6,058 nt of DNA from DATGQT01 sp033720695 (lineage in GTDB: Bacteria; Bacteroidota; Rhodothermia; Rhodothermales; Rubricoccaceae): NCBI GenBank assembly GCA_033720695.1, contig JAWWCA010000213.1, positions 1-6,058 on the forward strand. The letters run 5' to 3'. Made by a program: the position numbers and the translations under genes. Below are positions 5,772 through 6,058 of the stretch, piece by piece. The first letter of the stretch is position 1; each line of letters opens with the position of its first letter. The notes beneath the pieces are model-generated. The model made no database searches. It was not told the origin of the DNA and saw only the letters and a program-made list of their open reading frames with translations.

Positions 5772-5800
5772 GGTCGGATAGAGGGGGTCGATAGAGAGGG
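5772..5800. repeat. Imperfect tandem repeat in the leader of the ferritin-like gene
   Basis: GGTCGGATAGAGGG (5772-5785) is followed directly by GGTCGATAGAGAGGG (5786-5800), so the mRNA leader just before the start codon is a pyrimidine-rich duplicated CTCTATC-GACC unit. There is no Shine-Dalgarno tract. Whether it acts in translation is unknown. Confidence 0.4.
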
Positions 5801-5889
5801 GGGAGGGCGCGGGCCCTGAGACAGAGAGGGTTGAACCGGGCGTCCGGAGGGACCGTTCCGTTAAATCCCCGGTCAGCGGGTCGGGAATC

Positions 5890-5904
5890 CCCCGTTTCTC
5901 GGGG
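5890..5904 (-). terminator. Weak hairpin downstream of the M16 peptidase gene
   Basis: On the minus strand CCCCG, loop AGAAA, CGGGG forms a 5-bp stem starting 7 nt after the TAA of the peptidase gene. It is short and lacks a U-tract. The remaining intergenic DNA (5801-5889) shows only a loose GACCG/CGGTC inverted repeat (5851-5855/5870-5874) and no promoter I can call. Confidence 0.25.
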
Positions 5905-5911
5905 CGCCGCG

Positions 5912-6058
5912 TTAGCCTGGGAGGGTCCCGGCCACGGCGAGGTGGAGCCGCTCGGGGTCGAGGTGGCGGCGGACGGCCGCGTTCACGGCCTCGACCGTCA
6001 GCGCGCGCACGCGCTCGGGGTACTCGTCGAGGTAGGCGACGGGGAACCCGCGCTCGGC
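5912..6058 (-). CDS. M16 (insulinase-like) zinc peptidase, last 48 residues only
   Basis: The minus frame enters from the window end at 6058 and stops at TAA (5914-5912), giving 48 residues with no start codon in view. The sequence runs GFPVAYLDEYPERVRALTVE (residues 4-23), then AVNAAVRRHLDPERLHLAVAG. This is the typical C-terminal end of M16-family domains: a helix beginning around YPERV, the segment in which AVNAAVRRHL corresponds to the usual V-x-x-x-A-R-R-Y-L, then LDPERL and a final beta strand ending in a glycine. The family comprises zinc proteases with an HxxEH centre in the N-terminal half, often periplasmic, and frequently encoded as pairs. The catalytic part is outside the window, so activity cannot be judged. 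It precedes the ferritin-like gene on the same strand by 140 nt. Confidence 0.75.
   Translation of the reverse strand, partial: AERGFPVAYLDEYPERVRALTVEAVNAAVRRHLDPERLHLAVAGTLPG

Noticed and set aside
5831..5866. TTGAAC and TTAAAT as a rightward sigma-70-type promoter
   Set aside because: The spacing is 24 nt, too long, and no rightward gene follows in the window.
1..6058. Defence island, toxin-antitoxin pair, CRISPR array, transposase or prophage genes
   Set aside because: No repeats, nuclease, transposase or small paired genes are visible; the genes are ordinary metabolic and envelope functions with uniform composition.

Overview
The window is very GC-rich DNA (roughly 70 % G+C by eye), densely packed with protein-coding genes. 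I see no rRNA, tRNA, CRISPR array, insertion sequence or phage gene. None of the six readable gene starts has a Shine-Dalgarno-like purine tract: most leaders are C-rich just before the start codon. Three intergenic leaders carry a box resembling the Bacteroidota -7 element (TAnnTTTG) about 21-23 nt before the ATG. Together with several lipoprotein signals and the protein families present, this points to a high-GC member of the Bacteroidota/Rhodothermota lineage (for example the Rubricoccaceae). That placement is an inference without any database search.

Layout. (1) 3-560, plus: the C-terminal part of a secreted lipocalin-like beta protein whose start lies outside the window. It converges on (2), a four-gene leftward block, 4159 to 579, minus: an orphan lipoprotein (4159-3617), an acetamidase/formamidase family protein (3605-2631), an isoprenylcysteine/phospholipid methyltransferase-like membrane protein (2625-2146) and a lipoprotein metallophosphatase/5'-nucleotidase (2087-579). 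Gaps of 11 and 5 nt join the first three; a 58-nt gap with its own promoter-like box precedes the nucleotidase. (3) A 132-nt divergent intergenic region (4160-4291) holds candidate promoters for both directions and a perfect 7-bp inverted repeat. (4) 4292-5110, plus: a membrane protein with an N-terminal LiaF/DUF5668-like two-helix segment, a long basic charged linker, a C-terminal PspC domain and a poly-aspartate tail. (5) A strong hairpin terminator at 5125-5167 separates it from a convergent gene. (6) 5771-5184, minus: a cytoplasmic, all-helical, ferritin-like protein. (7) 6058-5912, minus: the last 48 codons of an M16 (insulinase-like) zinc peptidase, cut by the window end.

How the genes work together: the common theme is the cell envelope (two certain lipoproteins, one likely secreted protein, two integral membrane proteins, a PspC-type envelope-stress protein). 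The amidase and nucleotidase could act in scavenging ammonia and phosphate/nucleosides. No pathway connecting the operon members is evident. I found no clear sign of a previously undescribed defence or mobile system; the most unusual items are the inverted domain order of the PspC protein, the incompletely liganded ferritin-like protein, the orphan lipoprotein leading the amidase operon, and the shared promoter-like box.
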